A stretch of DNA of 64,000 bases, from positions 124,001 to 188,000 of the forward strand of contig NZ_BAFE01000094.1 in NCBI RefSeq assembly GCF_000247995.1. The letters are read 5' to 3'. Both the position numbers and the translations under genes were made by a program. Below the pieces are notes generated by a model. That model worked only from the letters and a program-made list of their open reading frames with translations. It was not told the DNA's origin and did not search any database. Below, in pieces: positions 27,124 to 34,766 of this stretch (its first letter is position 1; every line of letters begins with the position of its first letter). Source of the DNA: Mobilicoccus pelagius NBRC 104925 (GTDB lineage Bacteria > Actinomycetota > Actinomycetes > Actinomycetales > Dermatophilaceae).

Positions 27124-27204
27124 ACGTGTCGTGCCCGGATCCGCCCGTACCATGAAGAGAGTCGCCGAGAACCGCGGCGGCCCGCCGAGCGTGAAAGGTC
27201 TCCC

Positions 27205-28161
27205 GTGCGTCGCTCCCGACTCGCCCTCCTCTCCCTGACGGCCGCCCTGACGCTCTCCGCGTGTTCCGGCATCCCGCCGGAGCCTTCGGTGACCGGCGGC
27301 ACGTCCCGGGCCGACGTGGGGGTGCAGGCGCCCACGCCGACGCCGACCCCCACCCCCAAGGAACTGCCCGGTGGCGGGCGAGAGATCTTCCCGACCTACC
27401 GCCTCGTCGGCTACTCCGGCGTCAAGGGCAGCGGGCCGGGCCTCGGCCGGGCGGGCGTCGGCGACATCGACGACCGCATGAAGGAGATCGTCGAGCGGGC
27501 CCAGCCGTACGCGACGGACGGCCGCAAGATCATGCCGGTCCTCGAGGTCATCGCGACGACGGTGCAGCCGTGCCGCGTCGCACCCAAATGCCGCACCGTG
27601 TCGAGCGACGAGAAGATCCAGGCGCACCTCGACGCGATCCGCAAGGTCGACGGCGTGCTCCTCCTCGCCATCCAGCCGGGCCGCTCCGACTTCGTCACCG
27701 AGGTGAAGAAGTACGAGAAGTTCCTCAAGGAGCCCGACGTCGGCGTCGCCCTCGACCCGGAATGGCGCATGGGACCGAACCAGGAGCCGATGAAGTCGTT
27801 CGGGAGCACCGACGCCAAGGAGCTCAACGCGGTCTCCGCCTACCTCGACCGGATCGTCACCGACAACGACCTGCCGCAGAAGGTCATGCTCTACCACATG
27901 ATCCGCGTCAACTGGGTGCGCAACCACGCCCAGCTGCAGGACCGCAAGGGTGTCGCGTTCATCCTCAGCGTCGACGGGATCGGCGACCAGGAGCTCAAGG
28001 AGGGGACGTGGAAGGCCCTCATGGGGGTCAAGCCGGCGTTCGTCCACCCGGGCTTCAAGCTCTTCTACCAGGAGGACACCGCGCGGCCGGGATGGAAGCT
28101 CATGACCCCCGCGCAGGTGCTCGCCCTCACGCCCACTCCGGAGTACGTCCTCTACGAGTGA
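27205..28161 (+). CDS. Secreted lipoprotein of unknown function
   Basis: 318-residue protein with a lipoprotein signal (RRSRLALLSLTAALTLSAC, lipobox LSAC, Cys about 20), then a Thr/Pro-rich linker of TP repeats and a globular domain. That domain includes MPVLEVIATTVQP, VDGVLLLAIQPGRSDFV, GVALDPEWRMGPNQ and VRNHAQLQDRKGVAFILSVDG. The repeated beta-strand/Asp pattern (DPEW, SVDG) suggests a TIM-barrel-like, possibly glycoside-hydrolase-related fold, but I cannot name the family. GTG start at 27205 with AAAGG upstream. It stands alone between the nag terminator and a convergent gene. Confidence 0.75.
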   Translation: MRRSRLALLSLTAALTLSACSGIPPEPSVTGGTSRADVGVQAPTPTPTPTPKELPGGGREIFPTYRLVGYSGVKGSGPGLGRAGVGDIDDRMKEIVERAQPYATDGRKIMPVLEVIATTVQPCRVAPKCRTVSSDEKIQAHLDAIRKVDGVLLLAIQPGRSDFVTEVKKYEKFLKEPDVGVALDPEWRMGPNQEPMKSFGSTDAKELNAVSAYLDRIVTDNDLPQKVMLYHMIRVNWVRNHAQLQDRKGVAFILSVDGIGDQELKEGTWKALMGVKPAFVHPGFKLFYQEDTARPGWKLMTPAQVLALTPTPEYVLYE

Positions 28162-28266
28162 GTCGGGTCGGGTCGGGTCGGCCAGGGCGCGCGGCGGTCG
28201 TGCCGGCCAGGACGCGCGGCGCCGTCCGCGTGTCCGGCACCGGTCCCGCGGGACGGGCGCGGGCGA

Positions 28267-29187
28267 TCACAGCAGGCCGAGGAGGTGCATCCGCGGCGCC
28301 TCGGCGGCGATGACCGCCTTGACGACGTCGGGATGACCTCGGTACCAGGAGATCTGGGCGTCCCGGATCTGTTCGAGCGTGAGTTCGCGGCCGTGAATCG
28401 TCCAGGAGTCCGTGTCGGGTGCCGGGGTGCCGAGTGCCTCGGCGATCCTGGCGTCCACGGGTGAGCGGCACTGGCCGAGGAGCATCGTCGTCGGATCGAC
28501 GACGGTGTCCTCCGCGTCGAGCGCGGCGAGGACGTTGCGCGCGATCCGCAGGAGCAAGGGATTGCCCGGCCGGTCGACGGTGTGGACGGCCTCGAGGCCC
28601 GCGCTGCGCACGGACGCGGCGATCGCGCAGTCGGTGCGTCCCTCCTCCTGCCGGATGCGGAAGAGCTGCCATGCCGCGTACTCGCGGATGACCTGCGCGC
28701 TGGGGAAGGTGTGACGGGCCTCCTCGACCGGCACCGTCCCCGCGGCGGCCGCCACCGAACGGAGGTCGTGATAGGGCACGAGCGGCGGGTCGGGCAGCCC
28801 GGCGGACGGATCGCGACCGACCTGGAACGGGTGCAGCCCGGAGTAGGTGATGCGCGGGAAGGTGACGACCGGGATCCCGGGGCGCAGGTGCGGGAGGAGA
28901 TCCTCGAAGCCGATCGGCAGGCCGCGGTAGGCGCGGGGGAGGCGCTCGCAGATGAAGGCGTCCGCGTGGTTGAGCAGGCGGAGGAACCCCGGCATGTTCT
29001 GCGCCTGCAGGGCGTCCGCCGACGTGGAACTCACCGCGATGTAGGGCGCGTGCGGGTCGGAATTGAGCAGGCGGCGCAGCGAATCCGCTTGTGGCCCGCC
29101 GTAGATCACCCAGAGTGGGAGCACGCGGCGGTCCTCGGCGGAGGCGCGCCGACCCTGCTGCGCCTGAGACGCGACCGATGCGTTCAT
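28267..29187 (-). CDS. WcbI-like polysaccharide biosynthesis family protein
   Basis: 306-residue protein resembling the WcbI family of capsule-modifying putative acetyltransferases. Visible features are PLWVIYGGPQADSLRRLLN near residue 24 (the family's N-terminal nucleophile region, here with G-G-P-Q in place of G-N-C-Q), LLNHADAFICERL, LPHLRPGIPVVTFPRI and a C-terminal helix region ending ISWYRGHPDVVKAVIAA. The ATG at 29187 follows a CAGGGGC stretch. No capsule or glycosyltransferase genes are nearby, so it is an orphan. The loss of the usual Cys may mean altered chemistry. Confidence 0.6.
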   Translation of the reverse strand: MNASVASQAQQGRRASAEDRRVLPLWVIYGGPQADSLRRLLNSDPHAPYIAVSSTSADALQAQNMPGFLRLLNHADAFICERLPRAYRGLPIGFEDLLPHLRPGIPVVTFPRITYSGLHPFQVGRDPSAGLPDPPLVPYHDLRSVAAAAGTVPVEEARHTFPSAQVIREYAAWQLFRIRQEEGRTDCAIAASVRSAGLEAVHTVDRPGNPLLLRIARNVLAALDAEDTVVDPTTMLLGQCRSPVDARIAEALGTPAPDTDSWTIHGRELTLEQIRDAQISWYRGHPDVVKAVIAAEAPRMHLLGLL

Positions 29188-29421
29188 GCCCCTGGAGTAC
29201 CCGTCGTCGGGGATCCGTATGCACGGCGGCCTCGACGGCCGGCAGCGCCGGCGGCGCCCGCCGGGGGGCCTGCCGCGTCCCCGGGACCCGCGGGCTCCGG
29301 CGCGGCATGGCCCGTCGTGCGCGGGACGTCGTGACCGTGGATGGGAGGGAGACGACCCCAGGGGGTGAGGGGTGCGGCGGAAAACCTCGGGACGGCGTCG
29401 CCGCGCTCGTATCGTGGGGAC

Positions 29422-30795
29422 ATGTCCGACGACGCCCACCGCCCCGCCACGTCCACCGCCCCCGACCTCCGCGGCCTCGACGCCCGTGCCCGCGAGCTGT
29501 GCGCGTTCGTCGACGCCTCCCCGTCGCCGTACCACGCCACTGCCGAGGTGACCCGGCGTCTCGAGGGGGCGGGGTTCCGCGTCCTGGAGGAGACGGAGGC
29601 GTGGCCGACGGAACCCGGCCACCACCTCGTGCGTCGGGGCGGGTCGCTCGCCGCCTGGTCGACCGCGCACCTCCCCGCCGACGCGCCGGCCGCGACCCCG
29701 TTCCGCGTCGTCGGCGGCCACACCGACTCCCCGAACCTCCGCGTCTCCCCAAGCCCCGACGCCTCGTCGGCCGGGTGGGACCAGCTCGTCGTCGAGGTCT
29801 ACGGCGGGCCGTTGCTCAACTCGTGGCTCGACCGCGACCTCGGCCTCTCCGGTCGGGTCGCCGTGCGCGACGCCTCGTCGCCGTTCGGGGTGGCGGAGCG
29901 TCTCGTCCGCGTCGACGAGGCCGTCCTCCGGGTGCCGCAGCTCGCGATCCACCTCGACCGCAGCACGAACGACGGGCTCGCCCTCAACCCGCAGCGTCAC
30001 CTCACGCCGATCTGGGGTGCGACCGGCGCGGCGCCGACGTTCGACGCCTGGCTCGCCGAGCTCCTCGACGTCGCCCCCACCGACGTCCTCGCGTGGGACG
30101 TGATGACCCACGACCTCACCCCGTCGGGCCCCCTCGGCCGGGAGGCCGATCTCGTCGCCGCGCCGCGCCTCGACAACCTCGGCACGTCGTATGCGGGCAC
30201 CGCCGCGCTCCTCGACGCCGTCGACGCGCTCGAGGGCTCCGGGCCCGAGGCGTCGGGCGCCCCGCACATCCCGTTCCTCGTCCTCTTCGACCACGAGGAG
30301 ATCGGGTCGACGACGTCCTCCGGCGGCGACTCGACGTTCCTGCCCGCCGTGCTCGAACGGGTGGTCCTCGCCCGCGGTGGCAGCCGGGAGGACCACCTGC
30401 GGGCGCTCGCGGGCAGCCTCATCGTCTCGGCCGACATGGCGCACGCGACGCACCCCAACTACGCGGACCTCCACGAGCCGAACCATCGCATCGAGATCAA
30501 CGGCGGCCCCGTGCTCAAGGTCAACTCCCGCGGCCGGTACGCCTCGGACGCCCCGGGCTCCGGCGCGTTCGCCCTCGCGTGCGAGCAGGCCAGGGTGCCG
30601 ATGCAGGTGTTCCGCAGCCGTGGCGACATGCCGTGCGGGTCGACGATCGGCCCGATGTCGGCCGCACTCACCGGCGCGACGACCGTCGACGTGGGCGCCC
30701 CGATGCTCTCGATGCACTCGGCCCGCGAACTCACCGGCGCGAAGGACCCGGGGATGTACGTCGCCGCCCTCACCGCCTGCCTCTCCCCGCGCTGA
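29422..30795 (+). CDS. apeB: M18-family aminopeptidase
   Basis: 457-residue dinuclear zinc aminopeptidase of family M18. Metal and catalytic motifs are VVGGHTDSPNLRV (about 96-108), LVAAPRLDNLGT, the Glu pair in LFDHEEIGSTTSSGG (about 291-305), SADMAHATHPNY and the closing GAPMLSMHSARE. These enzymes trim N-terminal residues from peptides in the cytoplasm. The ATG at 29422 precedes the conserved domain; longer frames start inside unrelated sequence. It appears monocistronic. Confidence 0.93.
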   Translation: MSDDAHRPATSTAPDLRGLDARARELCAFVDASPSPYHATAEVTRRLEGAGFRVLEETEAWPTEPGHHLVRRGGSLAAWSTAHLPADAPAATPFRVVGGHTDSPNLRVSPSPDASSAGWDQLVVEVYGGPLLNSWLDRDLGLSGRVAVRDASSPFGVAERLVRVDEAVLRVPQLAIHLDRSTNDGLALNPQRHLTPIWGATGAAPTFDAWLAELLDVAPTDVLAWDVMTHDLTPSGPLGREADLVAAPRLDNLGTSYAGTAALLDAVDALEGSGPEASGAPHIPFLVLFDHEEIGSTTSSGGDSTFLPAVLERVVLARGGSREDHLRALAGSLIVSADMAHATHPNYADLHEPNHRIEINGGPVLKVNSRGRYASDAPGSGAFALACEQARVPMQVFRSRGDMPCGSTIGPMSAALTGATTVDVGAPMLSMHSARELTGAKDPGMYVAALTACLSPR

Positions 30796-30903
30796 CCCGT
30801 ACCCACGGTGGCGCGGCGTGGCCCGGGTGAGGCCGGGAGCGTGTGATCGCGGGTAAGTAGTCGTGCTCAAGACGTGCGGGGATGCGGGCGGGAAGGTGGT
30901 GGC

Positions 30904-31365
30904 ATGACTCATGTGATCGCCGTCGTCGTCCGCCTCCTCGGTCTGCTCGTCGCCTCGTGGGGGACGGTGTGGCTCCTCGATCTCGGCATGTCCGACGCGG
31001 AGGTGGGGGTGAACATCGGTGCCGGTCTCATGGCGTTCGCCGTCACCGCGCTGCTCTCGCTCGTGTGGGCGCTTCTCGACGGGCACCGGGCGCCGCGGTC
31101 GGGCAGCGGTGTGCGCGCGGCGGAGGCCGGACGACCCGCGCGTGGCGCCTCGCTCGCGGCCCGCGTCGCATGGTGGATCGCCGTAGCGGTCCTGCTCGGC
31201 CTGTCGGCTCCGCTGCAGGCGCAGGGCTTCACCCGGCCGGTCGACACCGCCGTCCTCGCCTCGGACCTGCGGACCCTCACCCCGTTCCACATCGGCCTCG
31301 TCGCCGTTCCGGCGGTGGTCGGCCTCGGCGCCGGTGCGCTCACCCGTCGCCGCACCCGCGGTTGA
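30904..31365 (+). CDS. Small integral membrane protein of unknown function
   Basis: 153-residue protein with four predicted helices (about 3-21, 33-56, 87-106 and 127-148). The charged loop between helices 2 and 3 is Arg/Gly-rich. Both termini appear cytoplasmic. ATG 30904 has AAGGTGG before it. It is not recognised as a named family. Confidence 0.7.
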   Translation: MTHVIAVVVRLLGLLVASWGTVWLLDLGMSDAEVGVNIGAGLMAFAVTALLSLVWALLDGHRAPRSGSGVRAAEAGRPARGASLAARVAWWIAVAVLLGLSAPLQAQGFTRPVDTAVLASDLRTLTPFHIGLVAVPAVVGLGAGALTRRRTRG

Positions 31366-31443
31366 GACCCGACCTGCGGCCCGACCACCGGCTCGGTCTT
31401 CCCCACGTCCGTCCTTCTGCTGCGTGGGCGTCACAGGCGCGTC

Positions 31444-31641
31444 GTGGAGGTCCGCGACCTCGACGAAGGCCACTACACCCGCGAGGCCGAGGGGACGACA
31501 CGACCACGACGCCTCCTCGGCCGGCGGGTCAGGACGGTGTACGAGCCCGGACCGGAGGTCACCCACGACGTCACGTGGCTCGACGAGGAGGAGTCCCGAG
31601 AGGGGTGGCGACGCCTCGGGCTCACCGACCGCGACTTCTGA
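31444..31641 (+). CDS. Small acidic protein, 65 residues, unknown
   Basis: Starts at GTG and reads EVRDLDEGHYTREAEGTT, then RRLLGRRVRTVYEPGPEV and a C-terminal DVTWLDEEESREGWRRLG. The balanced charged composition and aromatic residues look protein-like rather than GC-noise. The ribosome binding site is poor, so the start is uncertain. Confidence 0.45.
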   Translation: MEVRDLDEGHYTREAEGTTRPRRLLGRRVRTVYEPGPEVTHDVTWLDEEESREGWRRLGLTDRDF

Positions 31642-31736
31642 CCGACTCGTGCCGACGGGGCCGATGCCGCGCGAGTGACGCACGACCGCCCCGGGACCCC
31701 GCCCCGCCGCCGTGGCGGCGTCGGCACAATGGCCCC

Positions 31737-33167
31737 GTGACCGACAGCGCCGCGATCCCCGCCCCGTCCGCCCTGCCCGAGGAGGAGGTGCGGCGGCTGC
31801 TCGCATTCGACCGGGCGCACGTGTGGCATCCCTACTCGTCCGCGTTGCGGCCGTCGGTGATGCAGTTCGCGGAGTCCGCGTCGGGGGTGCGGATCCGGCT
31901 CCGCCCCGCCGACGACCCGGGACGCACCGTCGAGGCGATCGACGCGATGGCGTCCTGGTGGTGCGCGATCCACGGGTACGGCGTGCCCGAGCTCGACGCC
32001 GCGGCCCGGCAGCAGCTCGACGCGATGGGTCACGTGATGTTCGGCGGACTCACCCACGCACCCGCGATCTCGTTGGCGGAGAAGCTGATCGCCCTCGCCC
32101 CCGGTGCGAACGGCACGATCGGCGGAACGGGCGCCGCGGGTGACCCCGGCGCCCACGACGTCGGCGACGACGAGACGCTGCAGCACGTCTTCCTCGCCGA
32201 CTCCGGGTCGGTGTCCGTCGAGGTCGCGCTCAAGGCCGCGTGGCAGTACCACGCCCTCACCGGACGGCCCCGGCGGCGGATGTTCACGATCCGCGGCGGC
32301 TACCACGGCGACACGTTCGGCGCGATGAGCGTGTGCGACCCGGTCGGCGGCATGCACTCCCTCTTCACCGGCGTCCTGCCCGAGCAGCTCTTCGCGCCGC
32401 GCCCGCCCGCCGGTGTCGACCGCGCCCCCGACGACCCCGAGATCGTCGCGTGGGAGACCGAGACCCGCGCGCTGTTCGCCGCGCACGCCGACGACATCGC
32501 CGGAGTCATCTGCGAGCCCGTGCTCCAGGGCGCAGGCGGGATGCACGCCTACAGTCCCCACTGCGTCCGCGTCCTCGCCGAGCTCGCCCGCGCCAACGAC
32601 TCCGTGCTCATCTTCGACGAGATCGCCACCGGCTTCGGGCGCACCGGCACGTTCTGGGCCGCCGACCGCGTCGGGGTCGTGCCCGACATCCTCTGCGTCG
32701 GCAAAGCCCTCACCGGCGGGTACGCGACGATGGCCGCGATGCTCTGCGCCCCCCGCATCGCCCGCGGCGTGAGCGCCGAACCCGCCGGGGCCCTCATGCA
32801 CGGACCGACGTTCATGGGCAACCCCCTCGTCGCCGCGATCGCCGGGGCGAGCCTCGACCTCCTGCGCCGCGACGACCCCCTGCCCCGCGTCGCCCGCGTC
32901 GAGGGCGGCCTGCGCGAGTCGCTCGCTCCCGCAGCCGGATTCGCGTCCGTCGCCGACGTGCGCACCCTCGGCGCGGTCGGCGTGATCCAGCTCCGCGAGC
33001 CCGTCCGCGCCGCCGAGGTCGCCGCACTCGCCCTCGACCACGGCGTGTGGGTCCGACCCTTCCGCGACTGCGTCTACACGATGCCCCCGTTCGTCGCCGA
33101 GCCCGACGACGTCGCCGCCATCGGTGCCGCCCTCGTCACCGCCGTCGGGGAGGTGCACGGACGATGA
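31737..33167 (+). CDS. bioA: Adenosylmethionine-8-amino-7-oxononanoate aminotransferase
   Basis: 476-residue PLP aminotransferase making DAPA from KAPA with SAM as amino donor. Features are HVWHPYSSA (about 27-35, BioA signature), MASWWCAIHGYG, SVEVALKAAWQYH, RGGYHGDTFGAMSV, the PLP-binding FDEIATGFGRTG and the Schiff-base Lys in ILCVGKALTGGY. GTG start at 31737. A Gly/Asp-rich insertion of about 25 residues (near 122-146) makes it longer than usual. Its stop overlaps the start of the damaged bioF. Confidence 0.93.
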   Translation: MTDSAAIPAPSALPEEEVRRLLAFDRAHVWHPYSSALRPSVMQFAESASGVRIRLRPADDPGRTVEAIDAMASWWCAIHGYGVPELDAAARQQLDAMGHVMFGGLTHAPAISLAEKLIALAPGANGTIGGTGAAGDPGAHDVGDDETLQHVFLADSGSVSVEVALKAAWQYHALTGRPRRRMFTIRGGYHGDTFGAMSVCDPVGGMHSLFTGVLPEQLFAPRPPAGVDRAPDDPEIVAWETETRALFAAHADDIAGVICEPVLQGAGGMHAYSPHCVRVLAELARANDSVLIFDEIATGFGRTGTFWAADRVGVVPDILCVGKALTGGYATMAAMLCAPRIARGVSAEPAGALMHGPTFMGNPLVAAIAGASLDLLRRDDPLPRVARVEGGLRESLAPAAGFASVADVRTLGAVGVIQLREPVRAAEVAALALDHGVWVRPFRDCVYTMPPFVAEPDDVAAIGAALVTAVGEVHGR

Positions 33168-33506
33168 CCGACACCTCACCCACCGCCGGGCCCGGCGTCG
33201 GGGATGCGGGCAACCCCGGACTCGACGCGTTCCTCACGGCGCACGAGGAACGCCGGGAGCGTCTCGGACTCGTCCGGACCCTCGTCGCCCGGCCGCCGCG
33301 TCTGCCCGCCCCGGCGGCGGGGGAGCGGCCGCCCTCGACTCGCTGGGAACGGCTACCTCGGGCTGCTCACCCACCCCGACGTGATCGAGGGTGCGATCGC
33401 GGCGGTGCGCACGTACGGCGGTGGGACGGGCTCCTCCCACGCCGATCACACCGAGGCCGACCTCGCTCCGGCCCTCGCGGTGCTCCGGGGGATCATCGGG
33501 TCATGA
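33164..33506 (+). pseudogene. bioF: bioF (KAPA synthase) remnant: internal deletion plus frameshift
   Basis: The ATG overlaps the bioA stop and begins like BioF (LDAFLTAHEERRERLGLVRTL). The frame then shifts at a G/C run near 33310-33340 into LAGNGYLGLLTHPDVIEGA and VRTYGGGTGSS, the conserved BioF N-terminal motif. Directly after this comes ADHTEADLAPALAVLRGII, which matches the extreme C-terminus of BioF. About 270 central residues, including the PLP lysine, are missing. The stop overlaps the bioD start, so operon geometry is kept although the enzyme is lost. Confidence 0.85.
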
Positions 33507-34237
33507 CGGCACGAGTGCTCTGCATCGCGGGAACGAACACCGACATCGGCAAGACGGTCGCGGCGGCGGCGATCGTCGCGGCCGCCCGGGCGGCGGGGCG
33601 ACGCGTCGTCTACGTCAAGCCCGCGCAGACGGGGTTGCAGCCGGGTGAACACGGCAGCGACGCCGACGAGATCCGCCGCCTCGCAGGCGAGGTCGAGACC
33701 CACGAGTTCGTCCGCCTGCCCGACCCGCTCGCCCCGGCCGCGGCGGCACGGGTCGCGGGCGTGGGAATCCCCACGGTCGCCGGGCACGCCGCGTCCCTCG
33801 CGGAGCTCGCGCGCCGCGACGACGTCGACCTCGTCGTCGCCGAGGGCGCCGGTGGGCTCCTCGTGCAGCTCGACACCGAGGGCGGTACGCAGGCCGACCT
33901 CGCCCGCGCGCTCCTCGACGACGGGATCGACTGCGGGTTCGTCGTCATCGCGGACCCGGTGCTCGGCACGCTCAACCTCTGCGCCCTCACCCAGGAGGCA
34001 CTCGACCACCGCGGGCTGCCCTGCGACGGTTACGTGTTCGGCACCTGGCCCACGGACGGTGAAGTGCCTCTCGTCCTCGAGCAGAACGTCCTCGACCTGC
34101 CCCGCGTCACCGGCCGCTCCCTCCTCGGCCGCATCCCGTCGGGTGCGGGCCGTCTCGACACCGCCACGTTCACGGCCTCGGCCCCCACCTGGCTCACCCT
34201 GCCCGGTACGAAGGCGTCGTCGGGCACCGGCGCCTGA
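33503..34237 (+). CDS. bioD: Dethiobiotin synthetase
   Basis: 244-residue ATP-dependent carboxylase forming dethiobiotin from DAPA. The P-loop is AGTNTDIGKTVAAAA (about 8-22; the family norm is GTDTGVGKT). VYVKPAQTGL with the catalytic Lys, VAEGAGGLLVQL (Mg/phosphate binding) and VIADPVLGTLNLC follow. Its start overlaps the bioF remnant stop (ATGA). No bioB is seen in the window, so the last pathway step must be encoded elsewhere. Confidence 0.93.
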   Translation: MTARVLCIAGTNTDIGKTVAAAAIVAAARAAGRRVVYVKPAQTGLQPGEHGSDADEIRRLAGEVETHEFVRLPDPLAPAAAARVAGVGIPTVAGHAASLAELARRDDVDLVVAEGAGGLLVQLDTEGGTQADLARALLDDGIDCGFVVIADPVLGTLNLCALTQEALDHRGLPCDGYVFGTWPTDGEVPLVLEQNVLDLPRVTGRSLLGRIPSGAGRLDTATFTASAPTWLTLPGTKASSGTGA

Positions 34238-34240
34238 ACA

Positions 34241-34277
34241 GACGTCTCGCCGCAGAGGCGCGCGCGACGCGGCGACG
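34241..34277 (+). terminator. Hairpin after bioD
   Basis: Arms GACGTCTCGCCGC and GCGGCGACGTC pair with one bulged base, 3 bases after the bioD stop. Confidence 0.6.
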
Positions 34278-34766
34278 TCAGGGGCCCCGTCGAGATGCCG
34301 CGAGCACGCCGGGCGCCCGTCGAGAGCAGCCCGTCGTCGACGGCGCGCCGCCTCTGCTCAGGGACGACGTGCGGCAGCGAGGACGTCGCACGTCCGGGGG
34401 CGGTCGTGCTTGCCCAGCCCCACCTGCGGGCCCTCCTCCGGAACGCCGCCTCCACCGTCGACCACGAGGCGATCGCCTCGGCCCACGTGGAACCGAGGGC
34501 GGGCCATGTTTTCGCCCGTACCGATCTCACGTCGGCACCGCGACTTCGGCGGGTCGTGGCCGGGGTCGGCCGGGCGGGCCCCCGGGCCACATGTCCCCGA
34601 CCGATCGGACGTGACCTCGACCACTCCGAACGACCGGTTTCCGTGCAGGTGGGGGACGTCCGTCCCGCGCCTCGGGCAATCGGACCAACGACCCTCCGGC
34701 GACCAGGGTGCACGTCTAGGCTGACGTCATATTCCTGTCCGAAGTCGTACTGGGAGGCACCACCCC
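34278..34766. other. Intergenic region before ppdK, no gene supported
   Basis: Open frames here give Arg/Ser/Pro-rich translations without family resemblance. A TAGGCT hexamer about 50 bases before ppdK could be its -10. Nothing else is recognised in nearly 500 bases, long for this compact genome, so a decayed gene or long leader is possible. Confidence 0.45.

Noticed and set aside
28164-28240. GTCGG pentamer run and duplicated GGCCAGG(G/A)CGCGCGGCG
   Set aside because: Short intergenic repeats between convergent genes; no hairpin or element boundary is clear enough to call.
29188-31806. Long N-terminal extension of the WcbI-like frame on the minus strand
   Set aside because: It overlaps the well-supported M18 aminopeptidase and membrane gene on the other strand and reads as GC noise.
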